NCBI GenBank assembly: GCA_017302715.1
Contig: JAFLCD010000014.1
Location: forward strand, 1 to 42,574
Direction: 5' to 3'
From: Deltaproteobacteria bacterium
GTDB taxonomy: Bacteria > Bdellovibrionota > UBA2394
DNA length: 42,574 nucleotides
Shown here: positions 8,031 through 16,755 of the stretch, piece after piece
How positions within the stretch are numbered: the stretch's first letter is position 1
Layout: each line of letters opens with the position of its first letter
Translations under genes and position numbers: made by a program
Notes under the pieces: generated by a model
The model's input: only the letters and a program-made list of their open reading frames with translations
Databases searched by the model: none
Told to the model about the DNA's origin: nothing

Positions 8031-8957
8031 TTATTCGGGTCTAATTTCGCGTCTCATCAATGATTGAATTGCGAGCTTTGGCTTCTTCTTTGAAAAACAG
8101 ATAAGCCCGACTTCTTGGCAGATGGGCAGATCAAGGCGGTATTTTTTTACCAAGTTCTGAATCTGTTTCGCGGTGTAAAGTCCTTCAACCGGACCTTTCA
8201 CTTTTTTAAGCGCCTGTTCTGCTGAATAGGATTTAGCTAGCAGCATTCCAAATTGTCGGTTTCGACTAAGCTCCCCAGTGGCGGTTAACCAGAGATCCCC
8301 TGCGCCAGCTAAACCAAAAACGGTGGAAGGTTTTCCGCCAAATCTTTTTACCACCGTAACCATTTCGCGAAGTCCGCGAGTAAGAAGCGCGGCTCGTGCA
8401 TTGTAGCCAAGCTTCAATCCATCTGAAATTCCGCACGCAATGGCTAAAACATTTTTAATCGCGCCGCAAATTTCGACTCCTTGCGGATCAAAACTTGGGT
8501 ACACTCGAAATTTAGAGGTCGTAAGCTGTTTAGAAAATTCCTTAGCAAATTTTTTATTCGCGCTTGCTAAAACGCAGGCCGAAGGCAGTCCTTCTAAAAC
8601 TTCCTGAGCAAACGTTGGACCGGACAAAGTTCCAAAAGGAGATTTCAAATATTTTTTAGCGAGCTCGCTAAAAGTGAATAAAGTTTTTCGATCAATTCCC
8701 TTAGAGGCATTGATGGCGCCTAAAATTTTTCGACCTTTCAAGTTTTGAAGAACATTTTCCATCGCTTTGAAAGGGCAACTTAAAATGCAAAACGTATTTG
8801 GACTTCGAAAGGCGTGATCCCAGTCTTGAGGGGTGGAGTTTTCATCGAGAACACGAATGCCAGATGTTTTCGATTTTGCGACTTTTGCTAAGGCACTTCC
8901 CCAGCGGCCTGGGCCAATAATCACGAGACTAGGTGCATTCTTGTTTAGCTTTTTCAT
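8031..8957 (-). CDS. gpsA: Glycerol-3-phosphate dehydrogenase [NAD(P)+]
   Basis: GpsA reduces dihydroxyacetone phosphate to sn-glycerol 3-phosphate, the backbone of phospholipids. The N-terminal Rossmann fold starts with VIIGPGRWGSALAKVA, where the usual first glycine triplet reads GPGRWG. The substrate domain carries SGPTFAQEV, the catalytic-lysine helix GAIKNVLAIACGISDG, and the family signature GLAGAGDLWLTATGE followed by LSRNRQFG. An ATG five codons upstream (8972) is possible. I prefer the ATG at 8957 because GGAG lies four bases before it, while the upstream ATG has its purine run directly against it. At 308 residues it is a little shorter than usual (about 330). The protein is cytoplasmic and central to membrane lipid synthesis. 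Confidence 0.93.
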   Translation of the reverse strand: MKKLNKNAPSLVIIGPGRWGSALAKVAKSKTSGIRVLDENSTPQDWDHAFRSPNTFCILSCPFKAMENVLQNLKGRKILGAINASKGIDRKTLFTFSELAKKYLKSPFGTLSGPTFAQEVLEGLPSACVLASANKKFAKEFSKQLTTSKFRVYPSFDPQGVEICGAIKNVLAIACGISDGLKLGYNARAALLTRGLREMVTVVKRFGGKPSTVFGLAGAGDLWLTATGELSRNRQFGMLLAKSYSAEQALKKVKGPVEGLYTAKQIQNLVKKYRLDLPICQEVGLICFSKKKPKLAIQSLMRREIRPE

Positions 8958-9040
8958 GCTGCTCCGCTTCATACCTCTGTCGCTGGTCTACGGCTACCTC
9001 TAGCCGCATAATCTGTCATAATATTCAAAGGAGCACCAGA

Positions 9041-9232
9041 ATGAATGGGTCTGATTCAAAATCGAAGCCCTTTCTCGGAATTATGTTTGAGTGCTGCCGT
9101 GTGTATTCGCGAATTTATCGCGAGCCGGACCAAGCCAGGTATGAAGGCCGATGTCCGAAGTGCATGAGAAAATTGACGGTTGCCGTGGATTCAAAGTCCG
9201 GAGTGGCGACTCGATTTTTAAAAGCGCGTTGA
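9041..9232 (+). CDS. Small CxxC (zinc-ribbon-like) protein
   Basis: A 63-residue protein with a clear ribosome-binding site (AAAGGAG seven bases before the ATG). It carries FECCRVYSRIYRE and then GRCPKCMRKLTV, giving two cysteine pairs that could bind one zinc ion, and ends in a basic ATRFLKAR. I recall similarly sized proteins with this pattern (FLG-x-x-F-x-CC ... Y-x-G-x-CP-x-C ... RFF) in Deltaproteobacteria-like and planctomycete genomes, without assigned function. The frame stays open upstream to 8933, but the residues there look random and overlap gpsA, so the ATG at 9041 is preferred. It precedes the cyclic-nucleotide-binding gene by 16 bases. Confidence 0.7.
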   Translation: MNGSDSKSKPFLGIMFECCRVYSRIYREPDQARYEGRCPKCMRKLTVAVDSKSGVATRFLKAR

Positions 9233-9248
9233 TATTTTTGAGGGGATT

Positions 9249-10505
9249 ATGCCTGTCGAAATGAAAGTTTGGGAAAAAATTGATCCACTCGTCGAGCGCG
9301 GGCGCTTTGAAGAAGCTATTCAACTTCTCGAAGGACAAATTCAAAAATGCGATAACCCCGAAGATCTTTGCAAAGTGGCGCGACGACTCGCACATCTTTA
9401 TCGATCGGGCTTAAAGAAAAAGGGAATTCCACGCGCCATCTCCTACGCCCTGATGGCGGGGCAAGCTTATGTAAAAGTAGGGCGAGTGGCTCCAGCCATT
9501 GCGATGCTCAGCTGGCTTAAAGAAATTCCCGAAGCCAAAAGCCAAGTGAAAGAATTAGAAAAATTGGTCAGCGAAACATTTTCGTTTTCGCCCGCTGGCG
9601 TGCAATTTAAACCCACCGATGAAAATATGCCGGTGCCTACGCCTTTTCAAAAAATAAAAGGCTTCGTCACTTTTGATCAAGAGGACGTCGAACTTTCGCG
9701 AGAGCAGTGGCGAGAGACGGTGAATCATCGCGCAACTTTGTTTTCGACTTTGAAACCACAAGAAGTCGCCAAGCTTATTCAGATGGCGACCATTCGCGAT
9801 ATCGGTCCAGGCATGGTTTTGTTTCGCGAAGGCGATCAACCTTTCGCATTTTATATTGTTGTCGATGGAGAAATGGAGCTCACTTCAAGCGTGGGTTTCA
9901 AAAAAACTTTTAGAGAAGGAGATTTTTTTGGGGAAGTCGCACTCTTTGGAAAAATGCCCCGCACTGCCACGTTAAAATCTAAGCAAGGTGCGAAAGTTTT
10001 AGAATTCTCTGAAAAAGATCTTAAAAAATGTTTTAAACAAATGCCGAATCTTGAGACCCGAATTCTCAATTTCTTTGAGTTTAGACTTTTTCTCAATGTC
10101 GCTTCTCGCGGAGAATTTTTTAAATCTTTCACCGAAGATGAACTCGAAAAAGTTTGGGATTTTATGACTCCGATTCATGTTCCTGCTGAAAGAGTTTTGC
10201 TCGAGCAAGGAGCTGCGAGTGATCGATTCTTTTTTGTGGTGAAGGGTTTTTGCGAAGTTCAAAAAGACGATTGGGTGATTACACGTCTAGGCCCCGGACA
10301 ATTCATCGGTGAGATGGGAATGATTCATCGAGCGCCGCGAACAGCGAAGGTTGTTGCGATGACGGATTGCCAACTTCTCGAATGTCATACGACGACCTTT
10401 CAAGAACTCTGCGAACAATTTCCAAAAATTCGTCGCATTCTCGAAGAGATTTCGAAGATGCGCGAGCCAGACGAAGAGATCACCGATAAAGTCGTCATCG
10501 ATTGA
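9249..10505 (+). CDS. Protein with an N-terminal helical-repeat region and two cyclic-nucleotide-binding domains
   Basis: The 418-residue protein has an N-terminal TPR-like helical region (about residues 8-100; GRFEEAIQLLEGQI and GRVAPAIAMLSWL). Two cNMP-binding domains follow. The first (about 160-270) contains FFGEVALFGKMPRTATL, a good phosphate-binding cassette with Glu and Arg in place. The second (about 280-395) contains FIGEMGMIHRAPRTAKV, also with both. No catalytic, DNA-binding or membrane domain is joined to them, so it is probably a cytoplasmic regulatory or scaffold protein. GAGGGG just before the ATG supports the start. Whether it binds cAMP or cGMP cannot be told from sequence. 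A link with the small CxxC protein upstream (16-base gap) is possible but not shown. Confidence 0.85.
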   Translation: MPVEMKVWEKIDPLVERGRFEEAIQLLEGQIQKCDNPEDLCKVARRLAHLYRSGLKKKGIPRAISYALMAGQAYVKVGRVAPAIAMLSWLKEIPEAKSQVKELEKLVSETFSFSPAGVQFKPTDENMPVPTPFQKIKGFVTFDQEDVELSREQWRETVNHRATLFSTLKPQEVAKLIQMATIRDIGPGMVLFREGDQPFAFYIVVDGEMELTSSVGFKKTFREGDFFGEVALFGKMPRTATLKSKQGAKVLEFSEKDLKKCFKQMPNLETRILNFFEFRLFLNVASRGEFFKSFTEDELEKVWDFMTPIHVPAERVLLEQGAASDRFFFVVKGFCEVQKDDWVITRLGPGQFIGEMGMIHRAPRTAKVVAMTDCQLLECHTTTFQELCEQFPKIRRILEEISKMREPDEEITDKVVID

Positions 10506-10536
10506 CTTTATTTCTATCTTCAAGCAAACGATTTAA

Positions 10537-11304
10537 ATGAATCTCAAAGGAAAACGCGCCCTCATCATGGGTTTAGCGAATGAACGAAGCATTGCATTTG
10601 GAATTGCCAAAGCTTTTAAAGAAGCAGGTGCTGAACTCGGATTTACATATATAGATGCCATTGAAAAACGAATGCGTCCCATAGCCGAAGAGCTCGGCGC
10701 CACTTTGATTACACCTTGTGATGTTTCAAAGGATGAAGATATTTCTAAGTTGGCTTCCACCATTCAAGATAAATGGCAAAATAAATTTGATATTTTAGTG
10801 CACTCATTGGCTTACGCTGAGCGAGAAGATTTAGAAAAAGAATTTGTTTTTACATCTCGAAAGGGTTTCGCAACCGCTTTAGATATTTCGGCCTATTCAT
10901 TGGTGGCAGTGACAGCAGCTTTGCTGCCTGCACTGGAAGCAAGCAAGGGTTCCGTGATCACTTTGTCCTATTATGGAGCGGAGAGAGTGGTTCCCAATTA
11001 CAATGTGATGGGAGTAGCGAAAGCCGCTCTTGAAGCGAGCACTCGCTACTTAGCGGCGGATTGCGGAGCTCGAGGCGTTCGAGTGAATGCCATTTCAGCC
11101 GGCCCGATTAGAACTTTGGCGGCGAGCGGAGTAAAAGATTTTCGATCTATTTTAACGAAGATCGAAACAGCTGCGCCACTTCGAAGAAATATCACGATCG
11201 AAGATGTAGGTCAGACGGCGTTGTTTTTAGCTTCGGATTCTTCGCGAGGGATTACTGGCGAAATCATGCATGTCGATAGCGGCTACAATATTATGGGGCT
11301 TTAA
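10537..11304 (+). CDS. fabI: Enoyl-[acyl-carrier-protein] reductase (NADH), FabI type
   Basis: FabI reduces trans-2-enoyl-ACP in the last step of each fatty-acid elongation round. The 255-residue protein shows the FabI-type cofactor loop ALIMGLANERSIAFGIA and the catalytic pair Tyr155 and Lys162 in NYNVMGVAKAAL (Y-x6-K). The preceding tyrosines in TLSYYGAERV match the FabI Tyr146 region. DILVHSLAYAER and RVNAISAGPIRTLA are also family-typical. The length is normal. It is 31 bases after the cNMP protein and may share its transcript. Its end faces the next gene with a one-base gap. It should be cytoplasmic. Confidence 0.95.
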   Translation: MNLKGKRALIMGLANERSIAFGIAKAFKEAGAELGFTYIDAIEKRMRPIAEELGATLITPCDVSKDEDISKLASTIQDKWQNKFDILVHSLAYAEREDLEKEFVFTSRKGFATALDISAYSLVAVTAALLPALEASKGSVITLSYYGAERVVPNYNVMGVAKAALEASTRYLAADCGARGVRVNAISAGPIRTLAASGVKDFRSILTKIETAAPLRRNITIEDVGQTALFLASDSSRGITGEIMHVDSGYNIMGL

Positions 11305-11305
11305 T

Positions 11306-12367
11306 TTAAGATTTTTTTGGAATCGTCATTCCGGATTGTGAAAGCCATTCAGCATTGTCGGTGAGAGCTGCCATAGCTGCAATGTCAGCTGAACCAAAAG
11401 CTAATCCATAGCGACCCGAAGCAAACTTCATCGAAAAATCATCACTCAAAATATTTTCGTCAAAGCTGTTCATTGTCTGTTGATCCACATTTTTAAGCTG
11501 ATCAAATAGATTTTTCAATTTTGCCTGATCGTCTTTAGGTAAATTGATTTGGATGGCCGTTTTTTCTGCCTGAGCCAGTGCATCACTCGTATTTCCAATT
11601 TGCGAGAGAGATATTTTTAGATCTTCAAAAAGATCCACGCCCTGAACTCCGAGCAAGCTTTGAATGTCATTTAAAATCGTATTCACATCGTCGCCTTGAA
11701 GGGCGTGATCCACAGAAACCGTTTGATAGTTTTCGCGAGCTTCAACGGCTGCGGCTTTGAGAGCGTCCTTATCTACTTCCGAGAGATCATTCGTCTCAAC
11801 CTGATCCGCTTGAACAGCGGAATAGCCCGCACCTAAATCTTCAATTCGAATATTAAAAATATCAGAGACTCCTTCGCCCAAGACAGAATCAATTTTATCT
11901 TTAAGTTCATCGGTTGAGCTTTGAGGATTGACGAGAAGATATTCTTTTGAAATTTCAAAAATAGCGCTGCGAATTTGCGTAGCGTCTGATTGGTTTGGAT
12001 CCTCCGAAAAATTTACCAAAGTGAGATCAGCGGGATTTGGATTTTCTTGCCCGCGAAAAAGAGATTCTGTCGAGAGCACAGGAGCATTGCTGGCTTCGAA
12101 ATCTCTTAATCCAATTCCTTTCGTGCTGTAATTGCGCGCTTGAGTATCAGAAGATTGAAAATTTGAAAAAGTGAGAGCTTGGCTGAGCTGAGTAGAAAGA
12201 CTCGTTTTAGAAGAAGAGGATTGAAAATTCATCGCACTCGCAAGTGTCGTCGAATCCGAAATATTTTCGGCTAGCGCATTCGGAGTAGCTTCAAAGCGAT
12301 TCTCGCGTTTGATCTTCTCAACCGTGCGAAGCGAATTTAGAAAAGTGGATAATCCTCTTATTCCCAT
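11306..12367 (-). CDS. Unknown Ser/Thr/Gln-rich protein
   Basis: I do not recognise this 353-residue protein. It has no signal peptide or membrane segment. The first 130 residues are rich in Ser, Thr, Asn and Gln and look disordered (MNFQSSSSKTSLSTQLSQAL). The middle (about 130-270) has alternating acidic helices and short strands (VLGEGVSDIFNIRIEDLG), with many Asp and Leu. The end carries a helix-rich part closing in SGMTIPKKS. Composition is acidic and unlike its basic neighbour upstream on the same strand. A 105-base gap separates it from the methyltransferase-like gene, so it may have its own promoter. Structural or secreted-by-other-route roles are possible; nothing in the sequence decides between them. 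Confidence 0.65.
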   Translation of the reverse strand: MGIRGLSTFLNSLRTVEKIKRENRFEATPNALAENISDSTTLASAMNFQSSSSKTSLSTQLSQALTFSNFQSSDTQARNYSTKGIGLRDFEASNAPVLSTESLFRGQENPNPADLTLVNFSEDPNQSDATQIRSAIFEISKEYLLVNPQSSTDELKDKIDSVLGEGVSDIFNIRIEDLGAGYSAVQADQVETNDLSEVDKDALKAAAVEARENYQTVSVDHALQGDDVNTILNDIQSLLGVQGVDLFEDLKISLSQIGNTSDALAQAEKTAIQINLPKDDQAKLKNLFDQLKNVDQQTMNSFDENILSDDFSMKFASGRYGLAFGSADIAAMAALTDNAEWLSQSGMTIPKKS

Positions 12368-12472
12368 CTAAGAGAGACTTCGACGCTCCGCAGCAAAACT
12401 TGAGCGATTTCTTCACAAGGCGAAAAAGTTGAATAAAAGCAGCAGTTTAAAACGGCTGAATTTTTGGACGAT

Positions 12473-13810
12473 CTAAGTACTGATTCTAGTTCTCTGGATA
12501 ATGGCCGCGAAGGTTCCATTCGTTCCGTGCATATCTGGAGACATCACGAAATAAGGATCAAACTCCATCAAACTTGAAAAAGTTTTTTCATCCCATTTGA
12601 ACTGAAGAAAATTTTCTAAATAAGGAACCAAAAAATCCTTCATAAAACTCGTGATCGGAACAAGTCGATAAGAGTTGTGGGTCGACTTTAAGAAATGCTC
12701 AATTTGCATTTCGTTTTCAGTCTTATTTAAAGTCGAAGTTGCATAAACCAAATAACCACCGAGTTTCAATTTTCGTGCGCCTTCTCTGAGTAAAGCAGCT
12801 TGAAGACGGTGAATGCGTGGCAAATCTTCCTTATGAAATTTCCATTTGGTTTCTGGATGTGCACCCAAAGCTCCAAGTCCACTTGAAGGGGCGTGAATCA
12901 AAACAGCATCCAAGCTTTTTACTTCAGCGATTTGGCTGTCTGTTAAAATTCTATAATTATCGATTCCAGCTCGAGTGGCCTTTTCTTTAAAAATTTTTGT
13001 TTTCTTAGGATCTGAATCGTAAACAAAGAGAGATCCTTTGTTTTTCATCATGAAAGAAAGGGCAAGGGAGGTATCGCCTTCGCCTGCACAGAGATCTAAA
13101 ACTCTTTGTCCCGGTCGAGCATTCACTAAAAGTGAAATCAATTGCGAAGCTTCGTCCTGAAAATCATAAAGTCCACGCTCATAAGTAGGATGCGTATAAA
13201 CTTCTTCAGATTTGGGAACTTCAAAAGCCCATGGGCTCATGATGGAGCGCTTAATTTTCAAATCTTTTGCGGTTTGGCTCAATGAAAATCCATTGATATC
13301 CACTTTCAACGTATTCAAACGAATGCTGGATTTTGGTTTCATCGACCAGATCGAAGACATTTTATGAATGCGATCTCGAGGAAATCTTTCGCCAAGTTGT
13401 TCTTCCATCGAGCCGGTTAGCGGCTCTTTTCGCATTTGAGTTTGAATTTTATCTTTAACCGAACGTTTATAGGCCTCGACGTCTTTGTCAGGAGAGGGAT
13501 ATTCAGCAAAAAGCTTATCTAAACCAGCCTCAAAACTCTCATTTTTAGGTTTCCACATTTGAATAAAGGTTTCGAAAGCATTTACCAAAACCTTCTTTTT
13601 AGCCTCTGGTTTTTTCGCTTCTGGCTTTTTAGGAGCCTCTTTGGCAGCAGTCTTTTTGACTTCAGCTTTTTTACCGGCTTTAGGTACTAGTTTGAGGTTC
13701 TTCTTCGCTTTGGGGGCTGAAGCCTTCTTGGCTGAGCTAGCTTTTTTGCTAACCGCCTGTTTTTTCTGAGCTTTTTTAGAGCTGGTAGCGCGGGCTGCTT
13801 TCATTTCCAC
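12473..13810 (-). CDS. NOL1/NOP2/Sun-family RNA methyltransferase homologue lacking both catalytic cysteines
   Basis: Residues 1-75 are a Lys/Ala/Pro tail like histone H1 or nucleolar tails. Residues 75-200 hold the RNA-binding part of the family, with RLNTLKVDI and YDFQDEASQL. The SAM-binding fold follows: VLDLCAGEGDTSLALS in place of the usual CAAPGGKT, then FVYDSDPKKTKIF. In m5C methyltransferases the two cysteines lie in a DAPCSG motif and a TCS motif. Here they read IHAPSSGLGALGAHPE and YLVYATSTLNKTENE, so both are serine and the motif Asp is His. The reading frame is intact over 445 residues, so this is not a recent pseudogene. Methyl transfer to cytosine by the known mechanism is unlikely. 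An RNA-binding or scaffold role is inferred. Confidence 0.8.
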   Translation of the reverse strand: MEMKAARATSSKKAQKKQAVSKKASSAKKASAPKAKKNLKLVPKAGKKAEVKKTAAKEAPKKPEAKKPEAKKKVLVNAFETFIQMWKPKNESFEAGLDKLFAEYPSPDKDVEAYKRSVKDKIQTQMRKEPLTGSMEEQLGERFPRDRIHKMSSIWSMKPKSSIRLNTLKVDINGFSLSQTAKDLKIKRSIMSPWAFEVPKSEEVYTHPTYERGLYDFQDEASQLISLLVNARPGQRVLDLCAGEGDTSLALSFMMKNKGSLFVYDSDPKKTKIFKEKATRAGIDNYRILTDSQIAEVKSLDAVLIHAPSSGLGALGAHPETKWKFHKEDLPRIHRLQAALLREGARKLKLGGYLVYATSTLNKTENEMQIEHFLKSTHNSYRLVPITSFMKDFLVPYLENFLQFKWDEKTFSSLMEFDPYFVMSPDMHGTNGTFAAIIQRTRIST

Positions 13811-13926
13811 TTAACCTTTCTCGATAAAAGCTCACGTTAAGAAGAGAAGGCTCTTCAATCAAGAGAGATTTCTTCTTATTTTTCAGGTTTTTCAACGAAG
13901 ATTTTGGGCTAGCTTGCGATTTACGT

Positions 13927-15762
13927 ATGTCTAACGAACTCGCTTTTGCATCTTCACCTTACCTTCAACAACATAAAGACAATCCTGTGGACTGGAAACT
14001 CTGGTCTGAATCCACGCTTGCTAAGGCGAAGGCTGAGAACAAGCCGATCTTTTTAAGCATCGGCTATTCTTCTTGTCACTGGTGCCATGTGATGGAGAGA
14101 GAAAGTTTTTCAGATTCTGAAGTCGCAGAGATTCTTCGAAAAAATTTTATCGCTATCAAAGTGGATCGCGAGGAACGCCCCGATCTTGATCATCTTTATA
14201 TGACGGCACTTCAAATGATGACGGGGCAGGGTGGTTGGCCGCTCAATATTTTTTTAACTCCTGATTTGCGTCCCTTTTTTGGAGGTACTTATTTTCCACC
14301 GAATGAACGTTATGGACGTCCGCCCTTTAAAGAAGTTTTGCAAAGATTGGCCGATGTTTTTCAAAATCAAAATGATTTGGTCGCAAAAAATGCACATCAG
14401 ATTTCTGGATTATTGGTTCAGCAAGGCCAATTTTTTGAAGCAAAAGAAAAATTAGAATCGAATATTTTAGAATTAGTACTTAAAAATTTAAAAGCTTCGG
14501 TGGATCCCGTTTGGGGTGGACTTGGCGGAGCTCCTAAATTTTTTCATGTGGATGGACTTAGATTTTTGCTTCGAGAGACAAAGCGATCTTCAGATGCAGA
14601 AATTTTAAAGTTAGTCGAAAATTCTCTGCAAAAAATGGCGATGGGTGGCGTTTACGATCAAATCGGCGGCGGATTTCATCGCTACTCAACCGATAAAGAA
14701 TGGCGAGTGCCGCATTTTGAGAAAATGCTCTACGATAATGCATTGCTCATCGTTTTATTTTGCGAAGCTTACGAACAAACTCAGAATATTTTTTACTTTC
14801 GAATCGCCGAAGAAATTTGTGGATGGCTTAAGCGCGAAATGACTGGCGAAGATGGATGTTTTTATTCGGCGATTGACGCCGATTCAGAGCATAAAGAAGG
14901 CGAGTTCTATACTTGGACAATGGAAGAATTGAAAAAACTTATTCCGGAAGAAATTCAAAATGAATTTTTTAAAGACTTTCATATTCAAGCTTCAGGAAAT
15001 TTTGAGTCGCGAAATATTTTTTATCTGGCTGAAATGCTCACCGAAGAAAAACAAACGAAATATCGAAAAGTTTTTGATCAACTTTTAGAAGTGCGAAACA
15101 AAAGAGTTTGGCCTCTGATTGATCGCAAAATTTTAACGAGCTGGAATGGATTGATGATTTCGGCTCTTGCAAAGATGGCTGCAGTGGCTCCGGATCAAAA
15201 AGTTCAGGCAAAAGAATATTTTGATATGGCAAAGCGCGCAGCGGATTCGATTTGGCAGAAAAATTATATAGCCACTAATAGCTTACAAAAAACTTTAAGG
15301 CATAGTCGGTTTGAAGAGCATTTAAATTCTGAATCTTTCTTAGAGGATTATGCATATTACACCGAAAGTTTATTGGATATTTTTGAACTTAATTGCGATG
15401 CACGATATTTAGATCGCGCCTCAGAGATGGCGAATCTTTTATTGAAAGAATTTTACGATTCAACGAGTGGGGGATTTTGGTCCACACCGGCCGGCAAAAA
15501 AGATTTGCTCGCGCGCACCAAAGAAATTCACGACGGCGCTATTCCTTCTCCTTATCATTTGGCTCTCTCCGTTTTGAATAGGTTATTTGCGATCACCGGT
15601 GAGCAGAAATATAAAGACGCTCTTGAAAAAAGTATGAAGGCGATTTTAGGTACGGCTGAAGAAAGTCCCGGAGGATTTCATCGCTTCGCTTTGGTCTATG
15701 ACGAAATGTTAAGGTCGGGGGAGAAATCGGCTCCGCATTGTCGAGTCGCTTCTTTTGCTTGA
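13927..15762 (+). CDS. Thioredoxin-domain DUF255 protein (YyaL/SSP411 family)
   Basis: The 611-residue protein opens with the family signature [13 protein letters not shown] thioredoxin-like domain follows with Cys50-His-Trp-Cys53 ([13 protein letters not shown]) and the conserved [14 protein letters not shown] and [12 protein letters not shown]. From about residue 190 it has the (alpha/alpha)6-barrel-like part with [33 protein letters not shown] and [13 protein letters not shown]. All key family motifs are present. The biochemical role of the family is not settled; the CxxC suggests redox activity. The usual length is near 650-690, so it is somewhat short at the C terminus, where its last 67 bases overlap panD tail to tail. 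No signal peptide is visible. Confidence 0.9.
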   Translation: MSNELAFASSPYLQQHKDNPVDWKLWSESTLAKAKAENKPIFLSIGYSSCHWCHVMERESFSDSEVAEILRKNFIAIKVDREERPDLDHLYMTALQMMTGQGGWPLNIFLTPDLRPFFGGTYFPPNERYGRPPFKEVLQRLADVFQNQNDLVAKNAHQISGLLVQQGQFFEAKEKLESNILELVLKNLKASVDPVWGGLGGAPKFFHVDGLRFLLRETKRSSDAEILKLVENSLQKMAMGGVYDQIGGGFHRYSTDKEWRVPHFEKMLYDNALLIVLFCEAYEQTQNIFYFRIAEEICGWLKREMTGEDGCFYSAIDADSEHKEGEFYTWTMEELKKLIPEEIQNEFFKDFHIQASGNFESRNIFYLAEMLTEEKQTKYRKVFDQLLEVRNKRVWPLIDRKILTSWNGLMISALAKMAAVAPDQKVQAKEYFDMAKRAADSIWQKNYIATNSLQKTLRHSRFEEHLNSESFLEDYAYYTESLLDIFELNCDARYLDRASEMANLLLKEFYDSTSGGFWSTPAGKKDLLARTKEIHDGAIPSPYHLALSVLNRLFAITGEQKYKDALEKSMKAILGTAEESPGGFHRFALVYDEMLRSGEKSAPHCRVASFA

Positions 15763-16130
15763 GTGGGCTTAGATTGGAAGAATTCTTTCCGCTGATTTTT
15801 TTCGTTTAAAATCAAAATTTTTGGTCCTTTAAAGTTGGTCACTTCATTTTCTAAAACCCATGCATAACAGGCGATGATCACTCGATCGCCTGGTCGAATA
15901 TGGTGAGCTGCAGCTCCATTACTTTCAAACCGACCTGAATTTTCGGGCAATTCAATCGCGTAAGTGCGAATGCGTGCGCCATTCGTGACATTATAAATTT
16001 CAACGGATTCAAAAGGTGCGATGCCGACTTGCTTCATAAAAGTCGCATCCATTCCAAAGCTTCCTTCGTATTCGAAATCAGCTGCGGTCACGGTGGCATT
16101 ATGAATTTTGGCTCTCAGAAATTCGCGCAT
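15696..16130 (-). CDS. panD: Aspartate 1-decarboxylase
   Basis: PanD converts L-aspartate to beta-alanine for pantothenate and coenzyme A. It is made as a proenzyme that cleaves itself between Gly and Ser to create a pyruvoyl group. Here the site is Gly23-Ser24 in [10 protein letters not shown]. Lys8 in [10 protein letters not shown], Tyr in IRTYAIEL and Asn in [10 protein letters not shown] match the family active site, and [11 protein letters not shown] closes the barrel. The residues after the cleavage Ser read FGMD instead of the common ITID, so cleavage may differ in efficiency. A 25-residue C-terminal extension beyond the usual end lies in the region overlapping the DUF255 gene. It should be cytoplasmic and tetrameric. 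Confidence 0.93.
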   Translation of the reverse strand: MREFLRAKIHNATVTAADFEYEGSFGMDATFMKQVGIAPFESVEIYNVTNGARIRTYAIELPENSGRFESNGAAAHHIRPGDRVIIACYAWVLENEVTNFKGPKILILNEKNQRKEFFQSKPTQAKEATRQCGADFSPDLNISS

Positions 16131-16212
16131 GCACCTTTTTATCTAGCTATGCTTTGTGATTCAACGATTGATTTGATTCGTGCGTAAGACTTATTCTAAT
16201 GCCCGAGCGGCG

Positions 16213-16755
16213 ATGTTTGTCATTATTAAAACCATCCATAGCATTCTTAAAGTTCTCAATTCAGAGACTCATCCTTCTCAGTTAGCAGCGGGAGTGGCTT
16301 TTGGTTTGCTTGTGGGATTGACTCCATTTTTAAGTCTTCACAATCTTATTTTCTTTTTAATCGTCTGTTTGTTTCGCATAAATTTATCGATCTTTTTTTT
16401 GAGCACGGCTTTTTTCTCTTTGATCGGTTGGGCGCTTGATCCGCTCTGGGATAAGATCGGCTATGCTTTGCTCGTCAATTTTAAAGCCGCTCGACCTGTT
16501 TGGATTGAACTTTCTACCGGGGCGATTTGGCCATTCTTTCGATTTAATAATACGATCGTGATCGGCTCGCTCGCCGCAGGGCTCGTTTTATTCATTCCAA
16601 TTTGGATCGAAACAGTCATCTTGGTGAAACTTTATCGTCGTACTTTGCGGGAACAAATTCGCGAATCAAAGTTTTTACAAATTTTAAAGGCGACACCCTT
16701 TTATACTTGGTATGACAAATATCAAACCTTAAGACAAAAGTTTGGACTCAACTGA
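16213..16755 (+). CDS. DUF2062/TIGR03546-like inner-membrane protein
   Basis: This protein of about 180 residues begins with IHSILKVLNSETHPSQLAAGVAFG, shown here by its key elements LNS, P-x-Q-x-A and GLLVGLTPFLSLHN. That opening is typical of DUF2062-type proteins, specifically the group I recall as TIGR03546. Three or four hydrophobic segments follow (ILFFLIV-like, FFLSTAFFSLIGWAL, IVIGSLAAGLVLFIPIWI), so it is an integral inner-membrane protein with a basic C-terminal tail. A GTG at 16180 is an alternative start; I prefer the ATG at 16213. Its TGA overlaps the next ATG by one base. As I recall, the TIGR03546 and TIGR03545 families often occur as a two-gene pair, and that pairing is seen here. 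The molecular function is unknown. Confidence 0.82.
   Translation: MFVIIKTIHSILKVLNSETHPSQLAAGVAFGLLVGLTPFLSLHNLIFFLIVCLFRINLSIFFLSTAFFSLIGWALDPLWDKIGYALLVNFKAARPVWIELSTGAIWPFFRFNNTIVIGSLAAGLVLFIPIWIETVILVKLYRRTLREQIRESKFLQILKATPFYTWYDKYQTLRQKFGLN

Noticed and set aside
8933-9040. N-terminal extension of the small CxxC protein
   Set aside because: The extra residues look random, overlap gpsA on the other strand, and a strong ribosome site precedes the internal ATG at 9041.
12473-13810. Pseudogene label for the methyltransferase homologue
   Set aside because: Despite lost catalytic cysteines the frame is open over 445 codons with good family motifs throughout, so a retained non-catalytic protein is more likely.
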